A stretch of 35,577 bases of DNA from Sphingomonadaceae bacterium (GCA_025359685.1 JANYEY010000003.1:1-35577); one strand, 5' to 3'. Positions 19,427-27,581 are shown, numbered from the stretch's first letter. The notes: a model not told the origin generated them from the sequence alone. Made by a program: numbers and translations.

Positions 19427-20319
19427 CCAGTGGCAGGAGAGCAGCTCCGCCGATTACGCCGGCGTTTGAGGATGCTACCCTGCGCATCGCTATTGCCGAC
19501 ATTATGCCGCTGCGCGACGTTCCGCAAAATATCCGCCAGTCCGTCAAATATGGTCAGATCAAAGCCTCGATCGGTGAAGTTGGTATCATCGAGCCTCCGG
19601 TCGTGGTGCGGGCTTCTGCCAGCCTCACCCGGTATCAGCTGCTCGACGGACACCTACGGCTCGACATCCTCCGACAGCGCGGCGACACCGAGGTGGTCTG
19701 CCTGATCGCGACGGAAGATGAGGCGTTCACGTACAACCGTCGAGTAAACCGGATTGCGATCATTCAGGAGCACCGAATGATCCTGCGAGCCGTCAAGCGG
19801 GGGCTCTCCGAAGAGCGCCTGGCGCGGGCGCTCAATGTCAACATCGCCAGTATCCGCGCCAAGCGGAATTTGCTGATAGGCATATGCGACGAGGCTGCAG
19901 ACCTGCTTCGCGACAAGCATGTCCCGCTCAACGCCTTCGTCGAGCTCCGCAAGTTGAAATCGATCCGCCAGATTGTCGCCGCGGAAATGATGGTCGCTAT
20001 GAACCGCTACTCGACCAATTATGCCAGGTCGATCGTGGCCGGGACGCTTGAGGACGACCTGGTCGCACCGCGCCGCAAGGTCGTGCGGGGACTGACTGAG
20101 GCGCAGATCTCGTTGATGGAGCGAGAATCTGCTAACCTTGATCGCGAATTCAGGCTGATCGAGCAGTCCTATGGCGAGGATCATCTCGATCTCGTGCTGG
20201 CCACAGGATACATCTCGCGACTGCTCAGCAACGTCCGGGTCGTGCGGCACCTGGCTCAACATCACTCCGACCTGCTCAATGAATTTCAGCGAATCGCCGA
20301 CATCCCGAAGGCGGCGTAA
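19423..20319 (+). CDS. ParB/RepB-like protein 2 of the recombinase operon
   Basis: This 298-residue homologue-like partner of the preceding protein has an N-terminal ParB-type fold (MPLRDVPQNIRQS, IEPPVVV, then LLDGHLRLDIL replacing the GERR box). A helical middle contains LSEERLARALNVNIASIRAKR, a plausible helix-turn-helix. The C-terminal RepB-like part begins at KHVPLNAFVELRKLKSIRQ. The DGHLR variant suggests altered or lost nucleotide handling relative to protein 1. It is co-translated with protein 1 (ATGA overlap). A strong terminator follows 131 nt downstream, closing the recombinase-parB1-parB2 operon. Confidence 0.87.
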   Translation: MTSGRRAAPPITPAFEDATLRIAIADIMPLRDVPQNIRQSVKYGQIKASIGEVGIIEPPVVVRASASLTRYQLLDGHLRLDILRQRGDTEVVCLIATEDEAFTYNRRVNRIAIIQEHRMILRAVKRGLSEERLARALNVNIASIRAKRNLLIGICDEAADLLRDKHVPLNAFVELRKLKSIRQIVAAEMMVAMNRYSTNYARSIVAGTLEDDLVAPRRKVVRGLTEAQISLMERESANLDREFRLIEQSYGEDHLDLVLATGYISRLLSNVRVVRHLAQHHSDLLNEFQRIADIPKAA

Positions 20320-20450
20320 TGGGGACCCGGACCCGATAAGCGCGGGGACCGCAGGAGACGCCGCACTGAGGGGCGGATCGATCGCGGCGGTGGGGATGGC
20401 GGCGAACCCGTCGAAGCCCACCCGAAGACCGAGCAGGTCTTCGTTCAAAT

Positions 20451-20490
20451 GTGCATCGGTCGATCGCTGCGACCGGTGCACATATTTTTC
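20451..20490 (+). terminator. Rho-independent terminator of the recombinase-ParB operon
   Basis: The stem GTGCATCGGTCG (20451-20462) pairs with CGACCGGTGCAC (20470-20481) over 12 bp, with one G-U, around a 7-nt loop. It is followed by ATATTTTT. A second perfect 8-bp hairpin, CGAAGACC/GGTCTTCG (20423-20443), sits directly upstream. Position and structure fit a terminator for the three-gene operon. Confidence 0.8.
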
Positions 20491-20685
20491 GTTCATCACG
20501 GCAAGTCAGCTGGCTCTGATTTGTGCTTAGCGCACGTGGCCAAGCATTGCGTCGCATTCGTGGTGCCCCTCTGGGCTTCGGTTGTCCCGATCACTTTGTT
20601 GAAGATCTGGAAAACAAGCTGCACTCGCCCTCCCTTGCTTTGTTCATTGGAAGGTGAGAGAAACCGAATCAGCGACAGGCATGTA

Positions 20686-20755
20686 CCGGGGACGGGAAGC
20701 CTGAACTTAGCAAGCGGATCCGGGGACGGGTCGTCCGCTTCTCCGCCGGGGACGG
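20686..20755 (+). repeat. Three direct copies of CCGGGGACGG
   Basis: CCGGGGACGGG occurs at 20686-20696 and 20720-20730, and CCGGGGACGG at 20746-20755, spaced 34 and 26 bp. The motif resembles GGGGAC-rich debris around REP/Y1-type transposable units in other proteobacteria (recollection, not a search). No transposase is seen nearby. Confidence 0.55.
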
Positions 20756-20902
20756 CGGGCACGAGCGTTCGCAGCGCCGTCGAGCGAGAAATCCTTAGCC
20801 CCCACTCCCAAGGACGTCTCGAACGAGGCGGATCGATGCTTATGGCCTGAGGTCTATTGCGCCGACCTGTTGCGTTCGTCGTCCGTGCCAAGGATGCCGA
20901 CA

Positions 20903-21958
20903 ATGTCTGATACCAATGGAAAGAAAGCCGCATCACCTGTTCCGGGCAACGGCCTGCTTCAATATGAGCTAACTCCAATCGCGTTGCTCAAATCCGCAGC
21001 GCGCAACGCGCGCGATCATGGCGAAGCACAACTGGCTGCAATTGAAAGCAGTTTCATCGCGTTTGGCATGATCAGCCCAGTGATCAGGGATTCCAACAAC
21101 CGTATCGTCGCTGGCCATGGGCGCGTCGAAGCGGCGAGACGGGCAGGGCTGGAAGTGATTCCAACGTTGCGCATAGATCACCTGAGCGAGGCCGAGTTGA
21201 GGCTGTATGCCCTTGCCGACAACCGGATCGCGGAGCGCTCAACCTGGAACGAAAAAGCCCGGGCTGAAGAGCTTCGCGACCTTCGGCTGGATATGCCCGA
21301 TCTCGACCTTACGCTGTCGGGCTTCGAGCACCCGGTAATTGAACTCGCGATTGCGAGCCTGGAGCAAACCGACTGGTCCGACCTGGACAAGGTGCCCGAG
21401 GTCATCGCGGCAGATCCGGTCACCCGGTTGGGCGACATCTGGGACTACAAGAATGGGCATACGCTGGTTTGTGGTGACAGCACCAAGCCGGAAACTGTGG
21501 CCGCTGCGGTGGGCGGGGAAACCGTGCGCCTCGTCGAAGAGGACTTCCCATATAACCTGCGCGCCCGGGAATACTCCGGCAAGGGCAAGCACCAGCACGG
21601 CGACTTCCAGATGGCCGCCGGCGAGATGAAAGGTGGAGAATTCACGGATTTCCTCGCAGCGTCTCTGGTCTACATCGCGCCCGATGCGCAGTCGGCAAGC
21701 AAAGATCAAAACCTGATCGACCTCGTCCGACGCGGATGGAGTGCCTGGCAACGGCTTGTCACTGGGCCGCGCTCCGACAATCCGGTCGAGCGCAGCCATC
21801 TCGTGCGCCTCGCGCGGCTCCGTTTCCTTGCGCCTGATATCACGGCAGCGATCCTTGAAGGTCGCCAGCCGGTCGAACTCACTGCTCGTACGTTGTTGCG
21901 TTGCTCCGAACTTCCCGTCGGCTGGGATGACCAGCGGCGCGCGCTCGGCTTCTGCTGA
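20903..21958 (+). CDS. Chimeric remnant: ParB-like/DNA methyltransferase N-terminus joined to a recombinase-like C-terminus
   Basis: The start is the ATG at 20903, preceded by AAGGA 8 nt upstream; the product is 351 residues. Residues 20-110 are a ParB-like domain with VAGHGRVEA (GHGR at 71-74). Residues 175-255 match the beginning of ParB-linked N6/N4 adenine or cytosine methyltransferases (GDIWDYKNGHTLVCGDSTK), with the catalytic DPPY altered to D214-F-P-Y217. The methyltransferase then stops near residue 257, and everything that should follow (the FxGxG SAM site) is missing. The tail (about 262-351, FLAPDITAAILEGRQPVELT and WDDQRRALGF) looks like the C-terminus of a different serine recombinase. 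The frame is open across the join. Methylation activity is very unlikely; the ParB domain could still bind DNA. Confidence 0.7.
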   Translation: MSDTNGKKAASPVPGNGLLQYELTPIALLKSAARNARDHGEAQLAAIESSFIAFGMISPVIRDSNNRIVAGHGRVEAARRAGLEVIPTLRIDHLSEAELRLYALADNRIAERSTWNEKARAEELRDLRLDMPDLDLTLSGFEHPVIELAIASLEQTDWSDLDKVPEVIAADPVTRLGDIWDYKNGHTLVCGDSTKPETVAAAVGGETVRLVEEDFPYNLRAREYSGKGKHQHGDFQMAAGEMKGGEFTDFLAASLVYIAPDAQSASKDQNLIDLVRRGWSAWQRLVTGPRSDNPVERSHLVRLARLRFLAPDITAAILEGRQPVELTARTLLRCSELPVGWDDQRRALGFC

Positions 21959-21978
21959 GCAGATAGCCCGAAAACACC

Positions 21979-22061
21979 CACAGGACAGGAAAATGGCCAC
22001 CAGAGATCAGTGGCGATTTTGGGCCTGGCTTCGGCCTCTCGAAACGTCTCTCTGTCCTGTG
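21979..22061. repeat. 83-nt segment closed by a perfect 10-bp inverted repeat
   Basis: CACAGGACAG (21979-21988) and CTGTCCTGTG (22052-22061) are exact reverse complements. Inside are two smaller stems, GCCAC/GTGGC (21996-22000/22010-22014) and GGCC/GGCC (22022-22025/22033-22036). It could be a structured RNA or a recombination site. Repeats of this size also arise by chance in a window this long. Confidence 0.4.
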
Positions 22062-22118
22062 CTTCGAGAACTAGCGTGCGGAGTGGCGCAGAACTGCGGG
22101 CTTTCAGAGTGCCTGTAG
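21993..22118 (+). CDS. Possible 41-residue peptide after the chimera
   Basis: An ATG at 21993 is preceded by AGGACAGGAAA, a good ribosome binding site. It opens a frame encoding MATRDQWRFWAWLRPLETSL and 21 further residues. It is tryptophan-rich at the start and matches no family I know. It overlaps the inverted-repeat segment, so the apparent ribosome binding site may instead belong to an RNA structure. It is reported only because of that site. Confidence 0.25.
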   Translation: MATRDQWRFWAWLRPLETSLCPVLRELACGVAQNCGLSECL

Positions 22119-22155
22119 TCTCCAAGTCGGATTCCCGGCGACTTGGCTTGTGGAA

Positions 22156-22230
<75 letters not shown>

Positions 22231-22281
22231 ACACCATTCCGTTAGGAGCCAGCAGCGCAAGGCGCGGCGGGCAGGGGCGCG

Positions 22282-22310
22282 CTATTGGCCGTGACCCCTT
22301 GCTTTGTCAA
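22282..22310 (-). promoter_or_regulatory. Likely tRNA-Thr promoter
   Basis: On the minus strand a perfect -35 TTGACA (22305-22310) is followed after 17 bp by CAATAG (22282-22287). This would start transcription about 45 nt before the mature tRNA 5' end. The -35 is strong, the -10 weaker, and the position is suitable. Confidence 0.5.
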
Positions 22311-22342
22311 GCGACTGGCGGAATAGAGCCGAGAGATTGCCA

Positions 22343-22489
22343 ATGCCTGAAAAGCTCCCTCCCCCATCTAAGCCGACGCGCGACGAGCGGCTCGCCGCAG
22401 CGCTGCGCGAGAACCTGCGGCGGCGCAAGGTGCAGGGGCGCGAATTGGATGCCGCAGACACGCTTCCCAAAGCGGATGAGAGCGGTTAG
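22343..22489 (+). CDS. Small conserved hypothetical protein
   Basis: This 48-residue, strongly charged, Pro-rich protein ([20 protein letters not shown], then LRENLRRRK) resembles short proteins I have seen near gpmA in Sphingomonadales. No domain or function is known to me. It ends 37 nt before the gpmA start on the same strand. The ribosome binding site is weak (GAGAG). The biased, protein-like composition and context support it as real. Confidence 0.65.
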   Translation: MPEKLPPPSKPTRDERLAAALRENLRRRKVQGRELDAADTLPKADESG

Positions 22490-22526
22490 GGCCGCCGCTT
22501 GTTACGGCGCTTTCCGGAGCACAATT

Positions 22527-23213
22527 TTGCCAAGTTTGATCCTTGTCCGCCACGGCCAGAGCCAGTGGAACCTGGAAAACCGTTTCACCGGATGGTGGGA
22601 TGTCGACCTGACCGCGCAGGGCGAAGCCGAGGCCCGCGCCGCGGGAACGCTGCTGCGGGCAAAGGATATGCTGCCCGACATCGCCTTCACCAGTGTCCAG
22701 ACCCGAGCGATCCGCACGCTGCACTTGGCGCTGGAAGCCGCCGGGCGGGTGTGGATCCCGGAAACCAAGGACTGGCGGCTCAACGAACGCCATTATGGCG
22801 GCCTGACCGGGCTCGACAAGGCCGAGACTGCAGCGCGGCACGGCGACGAACAGGTCAAGATCTGGCGCCGCAGCTTCGACATGCCGCCACCGGCGCTGGA
22901 AGACGGCAGCGAGTTCGATCTCAAGGCCGATCCCCGTTACGCGGGCATTGCGATCCCCTCGACCGAAAGCCTTAAGGACACGATCGCCCGGGTGCTGCCT
23001 TACTATGAGCAAGCCATCGCGCCGGTGCTGGCGAGCGGCAAGACCGTGCTGGTCGCCGCACACGGCAATTCGCTGCGCGCGCTGGTCAAGCACCTCTCGG
23101 GCATATCCGACGAGGAGATCGCCGGGCTTGAAATCCCGACCGGGCAGCCGATCGTCTACGAACTCGACGGCGATCTGAACTCTGCCGAACGTTATTATCT
23201 GGCGGAGCGCTGA
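22527..23213 (+). CDS. gpmA: 2,3-bisphosphoglycerate-dependent phosphoglycerate mutase
   Basis: This enzyme interconverts 3- and 2-phosphoglycerate in glycolysis and gluconeogenesis through a phosphohistidine. The 228-residue protein opens [14 protein letters not shown], the RHG motif carrying the catalytic histidine. It has [10 protein letters not shown], the acid and arginine residues of the active site, and [10 protein letters not shown] with the second histidine. The start is a TTG at 22527 with GGAG 7 nt upstream; no ATG is available at the family start. The length fits GpmA. The purE start is 1 nt past its stop, so the genes probably form one transcript. Confidence 0.95.
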   Translation: MPSLILVRHGQSQWNLENRFTGWWDVDLTAQGEAEARAAGTLLRAKDMLPDIAFTSVQTRAIRTLHLALEAAGRVWIPETKDWRLNERHYGGLTGLDKAETAARHGDEQVKIWRRSFDMPPPALEDGSEFDLKADPRYAGIAIPSTESLKDTIARVLPYYEQAIAPVLASGKTVLVAAHGNSLRALVKHLSGISDEEIAGLEIPTGQPIVYELDGDLNSAERYYLAER

Positions 23214-23214
23214 G

Positions 23215-23706
23215 ATGCCAACTTCCGCAAACGCTCCCGTTGCAATCGTCATGGGCAGCCAGTCGGACTGGGCGACGATGCAGAAGGCCGCGCAGGCGCT
23301 CGACAGCCTCGGCGTTGCCTATGATGCGCGGATCGTTTCGGCGCATCGCACCCCGCAGCGACTGGTTGAGTTCGCCGAGAGCGCGGCGGCGCAGGGCTTC
23401 AAGGTGATCATCGCCGGTGCGGGCGGCGCGGCGCATCTGCCGGGCATGGTGGCAAGCATGACACACCTCCCCGTGCTTGGCGTGCCGGTTCAGTCGAAAG
23501 CTTTGAGCGGGCAGGACAGCTTGCTCTCGATCGTGCAGATGCCCGCTGGCGTGCCGGTCGGAACCCTGGCGATCGGCGAGGCCGGGGCGACCAACGCCGG
23601 GCTACTGGCGGCGTCGATCCTTGCCTTGAACGATGCTGCGCTGAGCCAGCGGCTGCAAGCTTACCGCGCCGCGCAAAGCGCCGGCGTGGCGGAGCGACCG
23701 GCTTGA
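23215..23706 (+). CDS. purE: N5-carboxyaminoimidazole ribonucleotide mutase
   Basis: This is class I PurE. It converts N5-CAIR to CAIR in purine synthesis and works on the product of PurK, encoded next. The 163-residue protein has the GSQSDWATM active-site loop, SAHRTPQRL with the catalytic histidine, and [12 protein letters not shown], all diagnostic. The end overlaps the purK start (TTGA). Confidence 0.97.
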   Translation: MPTSANAPVAIVMGSQSDWATMQKAAQALDSLGVAYDARIVSAHRTPQRLVEFAESAAAQGFKVIIAGAGGAAHLPGMVASMTHLPVLGVPVQSKALSGQDSLLSIVQMPAGVPVGTLAIGEAGATNAGLLAASILALNDAALSQRLQAYRAAQSAGVAERPA

Positions 23707-24767
23707 CCATGCCAATTCCGCCGGGCTCCACCATCGGTATCCTCGGCGGCGGACAGCTTGGCCGCATGCTCAGCGTTGCGGCGAGCCAGCTGGGCTATCG
23801 CTGCCACATCTATACGCCCGAAGCGGACAGCGTCGCTGGCGAAGTCAGCGCCCGCCAGACCATCGCGGCGTGGAACGATAGCGCTGCACTGAGCAAGTTC
23901 GCTGCCGACTGCGCGGTAGTGACTTACGAGTTCGAGAATGTACCCGTTGGCCCGCTCGCCGCGCTGGGTAATATCCCGCTCCACCCGCCGCCGCGCGCGC
24001 TCGAAGTGGCGCAAGACCGACTGAGCGAAAAGCAGTTCGTCACCGAACTCGGCGGACGCACCGCGCCGTTCATGGCAGTCGACACTGAAGCGGACCTGGC
24101 GGCGGCGCTTGAGCGTATCGGCACTCCCGGCATCCTCAAAACCCGCCGCGAAGGCTATGACGGCAAGGGCCAGCACCGGATCAATCTCGATCACGAGGCC
24201 GAGGGCATCGCGCTCGGCGGCCAACCGATGATCTACGAGGGGCTGGTCCACTTCGCGCACGAATTCAGCGTCATCCTGTGCCGCGGCGCGGATGGCGAAA
24301 TGCGGTTCTGGGACAGCGCGGAGAATGTCCACCGCCACGGCGTGCTCGATGTGTCGCGCGTGCCCGCCCCGATCGAGATTGCGCCTCAAGTCGACGAGGC
24401 CCGCGCGCTGGCCGCCAAAGTGACAGGAGCCCTGGGTTACGTCGGGGTGGCGGCGTTCGAATTCTTCGCAACCGAAAATGGCCCCGTTTTCAACGAGATG
24501 GCCCCGCGGGTGCACAATTCAGGGCACTGGACGATCGAGGGCGCGCTCACCAGCCAGTTCGAAAACCACATCCGCGCGATTTGCGGACTGCCGCTGGGCG
24601 ATACCCGGCTCGCAGCGCGCGGCGCGGTGATGCACAACCTGATCGGCGATGCCGCTAGCGACTGGTCGGGCCTGCTGGCAGACCCCGCCAACCACGTGCA
24701 CCTTTATGGCAAGGGTGAGAGCCGACCGGGGCGCAAGATGGGCCACGTGACCCGGCTGCTGCTGTGA
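23703..24767 (+). CDS. purK: N5-carboxyaminoimidazole ribonucleotide synthase
   Basis: This ATP-grasp enzyme makes N5-CAIR from AIR, bicarbonate and ATP. The 354-residue product opens with [13 protein letters not shown]. It carries the ATP-grasp segments [12 protein letters not shown] and [15 protein letters not shown], and the metal-binding region [15 protein letters not shown]. The TTG at 23703 has GGAG 8 nt upstream and overlaps the purE stop. An ATG at 23709, two codons on, is the alternative start. Confidence 0.96.
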   Translation: MTMPIPPGSTIGILGGGQLGRMLSVAASQLGYRCHIYTPEADSVAGEVSARQTIAAWNDSAALSKFAADCAVVTYEFENVPVGPLAALGNIPLHPPPRALEVAQDRLSEKQFVTELGGRTAPFMAVDTEADLAAALERIGTPGILKTRREGYDGKGQHRINLDHEAEGIALGGQPMIYEGLVHFAHEFSVILCRGADGEMRFWDSAENVHRHGVLDVSRVPAPIEIAPQVDEARALAAKVTGALGYVGVAAFEFFATENGPVFNEMAPRVHNSGHWTIEGALTSQFENHIRAICGLPLGDTRLAARGAVMHNLIGDAASDWSGLLADPANHVHLYGKGESRPGRKMGHVTRLLL

Positions 24768-25261
24768 ACCGCAGCGAGATCCTGATCGTCGCCGCGGTCG
24801 CCGACAACGGCGTGATCGGCGCGGGCGGCGCGATCCCTTGGCACATTTCCGAGGATTTCCGCCGCTTGAAGGCGCTGACCATGGGCAAGCCGCTGGTGAT
24901 GGGCCGCAAGACGTTCGAATCGCTGCCCGGCGTTTTGCCCGGAAGGCGGCACATCGTGGTGACCCGCGATTCCGGTTGGAGCGCGGAAGGCACCGAGCCT
25001 GCGCCCTCGCTCGCCGCCGCGCTCAAGCTCGCCAATGCGCCGCATATCGTGGTGTTCGGCGGCGCGGCGCTGTTTGCCGAAGCCTTGCCGCTGACCGACC
25101 GGATCGAGCTGACCGAAGTGCACTTGAGCCCGCCGGGGGACACACATTTCCCGGAGTTCGACCGCACCGCGTGGACCGAGACTTTCCGCGAGCACCACAG
25201 TGCACAAGGGCGCACACCGGCGTTTGATTTCGTCACACTGGTGCGTAAACCGGTTTCCTGA
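24764..25261 (+). CDS. folA: Dihydrofolate reductase
   Basis: This enzyme reduces dihydrofolate to tetrahydrofolate with NADPH. The 165-residue protein shows AAVADNGVIGAGGAIPWHIS (Met20-loop region and substrate site), MGRKTFESLP and IVVTRD, and VVFGGAALF for NADPH binding. The GTG start overlaps the purK stop (GTGA). Its place at the end of a purine gene run is reasonable, since purine synthesis consumes folate cofactors. Confidence 0.96.
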   Translation: MNRSEILIVAAVADNGVIGAGGAIPWHISEDFRRLKALTMGKPLVMGRKTFESLPGVLPGRRHIVVTRDSGWSAEGTEPAPSLAAALKLANAPHIVVFGGAALFAEALPLTDRIELTEVHLSPPGDTHFPEFDRTAWTETFREHHSAQGRTPAFDFVTLVRKPVS

Positions 25262-25282
25262 GGGCCAAGGGCGGGGGAAGGC

Positions 25283-26479
25283 ATGCGCAAGAAGTACTGG
25301 ATCCCGCTGCTGGTCGTGGCGCTCGCGGTGGCCGGGTTTTTCGGGGTGTTGCCGGGCTATCTCGAAAGCAGCATGAACCGGATCGACGGCAAGCCCTTGA
25401 TCGTGGTTTCGCCCGAGGCGGCAGCGCTGCACCGCAGCCTGCACATCGTTGACCTCCATTCCGACAGCCTGATGTGGGGCCGCGAGATCGCGCAAGCTGG
25501 CGGGCGCGGGCATGAGGACTTGCCCCGGCTGACCGCGGGCAATGTGACGCTGCAGGTCTTCGCCTCGACCACCAAGACGCCCAAGGGCCTCAACTATGAT
25601 TCCAACCCGAGCGATTCGGATGTGCTGCCCGCGCTGCTGATCGCGCAGCGCCAGCCTTACGCCACTTGGTTTTCGCCGCTGCAACGCTCGCTGTTCCACG
25701 CTGCCAAGCTTGATCATTCGGTCTGGCTCTCGCAGGGGCAGCTACTCAAGGTGACCGACCAGTTCAGCCTCGACCGGCTGCTCGGCAAACACGCCAAGGC
25801 CAGCGGCCCGGTCGGCGCGATGCTCTCAATCGAAGGGCTGCATGACCTTGAGGGCAATGCCGCAAACCTCGACAAACTCTACGCCGCAGGCTTCCGCATG
25901 GCCGGGCTGACGCACTTCTTTGACAACGAGCTGGCCGGGTCGATGCACGGTGATAAGAAAGGCGGCCTCACCCCATTCGGACGCCAGATCGTGCAGATGA
26001 TGGAAACCAAGGGGATGATCGTCGACATCGCGCACTGCAGCCACGCCTGCGTCGCCGATGTGCTGGCGATGGCGCGCCGCCCGGTGGTCTCGAGCCACGG
26101 CGGGGTACAGGCAACCTGCAAGGTTAACCGCAACCTCACCGATGACGAGATCAAGGGCGTGGCGAAGACCGGGGGAGTGGTCGGGATCGGCTATTGGGAT
26201 GCTGCGGTGTGCGATACCAGCCCCCGCGCGGTGGCTAGGGCGATCAAGTCCGTGCGCGATCTGGTCGGGATCGATTATGTCGCGCTGGGCAGCGACTACG
26301 ACGGCGCCACGACAGTGCGGTTCGATACCTCGCAGCTGGTTCAGGTGACGCAGGCGCTGCTGGACGAGGGCTTTACCCCGCCGGAAATCCGCGCGGTGAT
26401 GGGCGGCAATGCGCTGCAGGTGATCCGCGCGGGGCTGGTGCCGCTGCTACCGGACCCCGGGGGGCATGGAAACATATGA
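25283..26479 (+). CDS. Membrane-anchored M19 family dipeptidase
   Basis: This 398-residue zinc dipeptidase of the renal-dipeptidase family has an N-terminal membrane anchor or signal (YWIPLLVVALAVAGFFGVLP), which places it on the periplasmic side. Metal-site motifs are present: VDLHSDSL (HxD), MLSIEGLHDL (bridging Glu), VDIAHCS and SSHGG, plus the late aspartate in LGSDYDG. GGGGGAAGG gives a ribosome binding site at the ATG. The specificity is not visible; relatives cleave L/D dipeptides. Its stop overlaps the ribF start (ATGA). Confidence 0.92.
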   Translation: MRKKYWIPLLVVALAVAGFFGVLPGYLESSMNRIDGKPLIVVSPEAAALHRSLHIVDLHSDSLMWGREIAQAGGRGHEDLPRLTAGNVTLQVFASTTKTPKGLNYDSNPSDSDVLPALLIAQRQPYATWFSPLQRSLFHAAKLDHSVWLSQGQLLKVTDQFSLDRLLGKHAKASGPVGAMLSIEGLHDLEGNAANLDKLYAAGFRMAGLTHFFDNELAGSMHGDKKGGLTPFGRQIVQMMETKGMIVDIAHCSHACVADVLAMARRPVVSSHGGVQATCKVNRNLTDDEIKGVAKTGGVVGIGYWDAAVCDTSPRAVARAIKSVRDLVGIDYVALGSDYDGATTVRFDTSQLVQVTQALLDEGFTPPEIRAVMGGNALQVIRAGLVPLLPDPGGHGNI

Positions 26480-27402
26480 TCCCGCGCCTGGATCACCGCG
26501 AAGCAATGCCCGCCGCCTTGCGCGGCGCGGTGATTGCGCTGGGGAATTTCGATGGCTTCCACCTTGGCCATCAGGCGGTGGCCAGCGAAGCGCTCGAATG
26601 GGCCAAAGCCGAGGGCCGCCCCGGCATCATCGCCACGTTCGATCCGCACCCGGTGCGCTACTTCGCGCCCGGCGCCGCGCCGTTTCGGCTGACCACGCTG
26701 GACCAGCGGCAGGACCTGTTCGAAGCGGCTGGGGCCGACGCGATGCTGGTGTTCCAGTTCGACCGGACGCTCGCTGAAACCACTGCCGAGCAATTCGTCG
26801 GCGACCTTCTGGCGCAGCGGCTTGGCGCGGGCGGGGTGGTGACCGGCGAGGACTTCACCTTCGGCAAGGGCCGCGCCGGCAACGTCGCGGTGCTGGCCGA
26901 ACTGGCGCAGGCCAGCGGCATGGCAGCGCGCGCGGTCGGCCCGGTGGCGGACCACGGCGAGGTCGTCTCCTCCAGCCGCATCCGTGACCTCCTCAAAGCA
27001 GGCGACTGCCCCGGCGCGGCCGAGCTGCTGACCCGGCCCTTTGCGGTGCGGGGCACGGTGCAGCACGGCGCGAAGCTGGGGCGCACTATCGGCTATCCTA
27101 CCGCCAACCTCGAAATGGGCAGCTATGTCCGTCCACGTTACGGCATCTATGCGGTGACCGCGCGGCTGCCCGATGGGAGCGTGGTGCCGGGCGCCGCCAA
27201 CCTCGGCATCCGGCCCAGCTTCGATCCGCCGATCGAACTGCTCGAGACCTTTCTGTTCGACTGGACGGGCGATCTTTACGGGCAGGAGATCGAGGTTGCA
27301 CTGCACCACTACCTGCGGCCCGAGGCGAAATTCGACACACTGGAGGCGCTCACCGCGCAAATGGATCTCGATTGCCAGCGGGCGCACGAGTTGCTGGCGT
27401 AG
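26476..27402 (+). CDS. ribF: Bifunctional riboflavin kinase/FAD synthetase
   Basis: The N-terminal nucleotidyltransferase domain (ALGNFDGFHLGHQA, then SSSRIRDLL) adenylates FMN to FAD. The C-terminal kinase domain (GRTIGYPTANLE, YGIYAV, GAANLGIRPSF, FLFDWTGDLYGQ) phosphorylates riboflavin. At 308 residues it has the normal length. It sits upstream of ileS and lspA, a common proteobacterial order, but here a palindromic repeat lies between. It is translationally coupled to the dipeptidase gene. No FMN riboswitch is visible. Confidence 0.96.
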   Translation: MIPRLDHREAMPAALRGAVIALGNFDGFHLGHQAVASEALEWAKAEGRPGIIATFDPHPVRYFAPGAAPFRLTTLDQRQDLFEAAGADAMLVFQFDRTLAETTAEQFVGDLLAQRLGAGGVVTGEDFTFGKGRAGNVAVLAELAQASGMAARAVGPVADHGEVVSSSRIRDLLKAGDCPGAAELLTRPFAVRGTVQHGAKLGRTIGYPTANLEMGSYVRPRYGIYAVTARLPDGSVVPGAANLGIRPSFDPPIELLETFLFDWTGDLYGQEIEVALHHYLRPEAKFDTLEALTAQMDLDCQRAHELLA

Positions 27403-27406
27403 ATTG

Positions 27407-27581
27407 GGTTCACGCAGAGGCGCGGAGAAGAAGTAGAGGCGCAGAGACGTCGCGTTTGCGGCGAAGCCGCCTTCTCGGTCTATCCTGGTGACATGCGCGA
27501 CATCAGAACGGTAGGTCGCCTGCGGCGGATCAAGTTGCCCCTCTGCGCCTCCCTTTTCTTCTCTGCGCCTCTGCGTGAACC
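27407..27581. repeat. 175-bp palindromic repeat between ribF and ileS
   Basis: The left arm (27407 to about 27447) starts GGTTCACGCAGAGGCGCGGA. The right arm (about 27541-27581) is its reverse complement over about 40 bp, with one substitution (GCG to GCA) and a small indel region. Each arm also contains internal AGAGGCGCAGAG-type repeats. The about 93-bp centre has no gene. It looks like a non-autonomous palindromic (MITE-like) intergenic element of the ACGCAGAGGCGCAGAG kind seen in many genomes. In RNA it could form a long hairpin. Confidence 0.8.

Larger units (their letters stand above)
20320..20902. other. 583-bp gene-poor stretch inside the accessory block
   Basis: No convincing gene is seen. 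It begins with GC-rich GGGGACCC/GCGGGGACC sequence (20323-20354) and then holds two hairpins. The first is CGAAGACC/GGTCTTCG at 20423-20443. The second is the terminator at 20451-20490. Three CCGGGGACGG repeats lie at 20686-20755. Possible reading frames of 133 residues (plus) and 160 residues (minus) have no recognisable domain and unnatural composition. The stretch reads like decayed mobile DNA between two modules. Confidence 0.6.

Noticed and set aside
16962..20319. Plasmid replication/partition (repABC) locus
   Set aside because: The ParB/RepB-like genes lack any adjacent ParA/RepA ATPase or RepC initiator, are coupled to a recombinase instead, and lie in a chromosomal context.
20449..20978. 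Two overlapping frames (plus 20449-20850, minus 20496-20978) in the gene-poor gap
   Set aside because: Neither has a recognisable domain. Both run through the CCGGGGACGG repeats, the minus frame also runs into the chimera gene, and the plus frame overlaps the terminator.
20903..21958. Functional DNA methyltransferase
   Set aside because: The frame ends its methyltransferase similarity just after the catalytic motif, which is itself altered, and lacks the SAM-binding motif region.
26400..26475. FMN riboswitch upstream of ribF
   Set aside because: ribF overlaps the preceding dipeptidase gene by 4 nt and no riboswitch core is visible.
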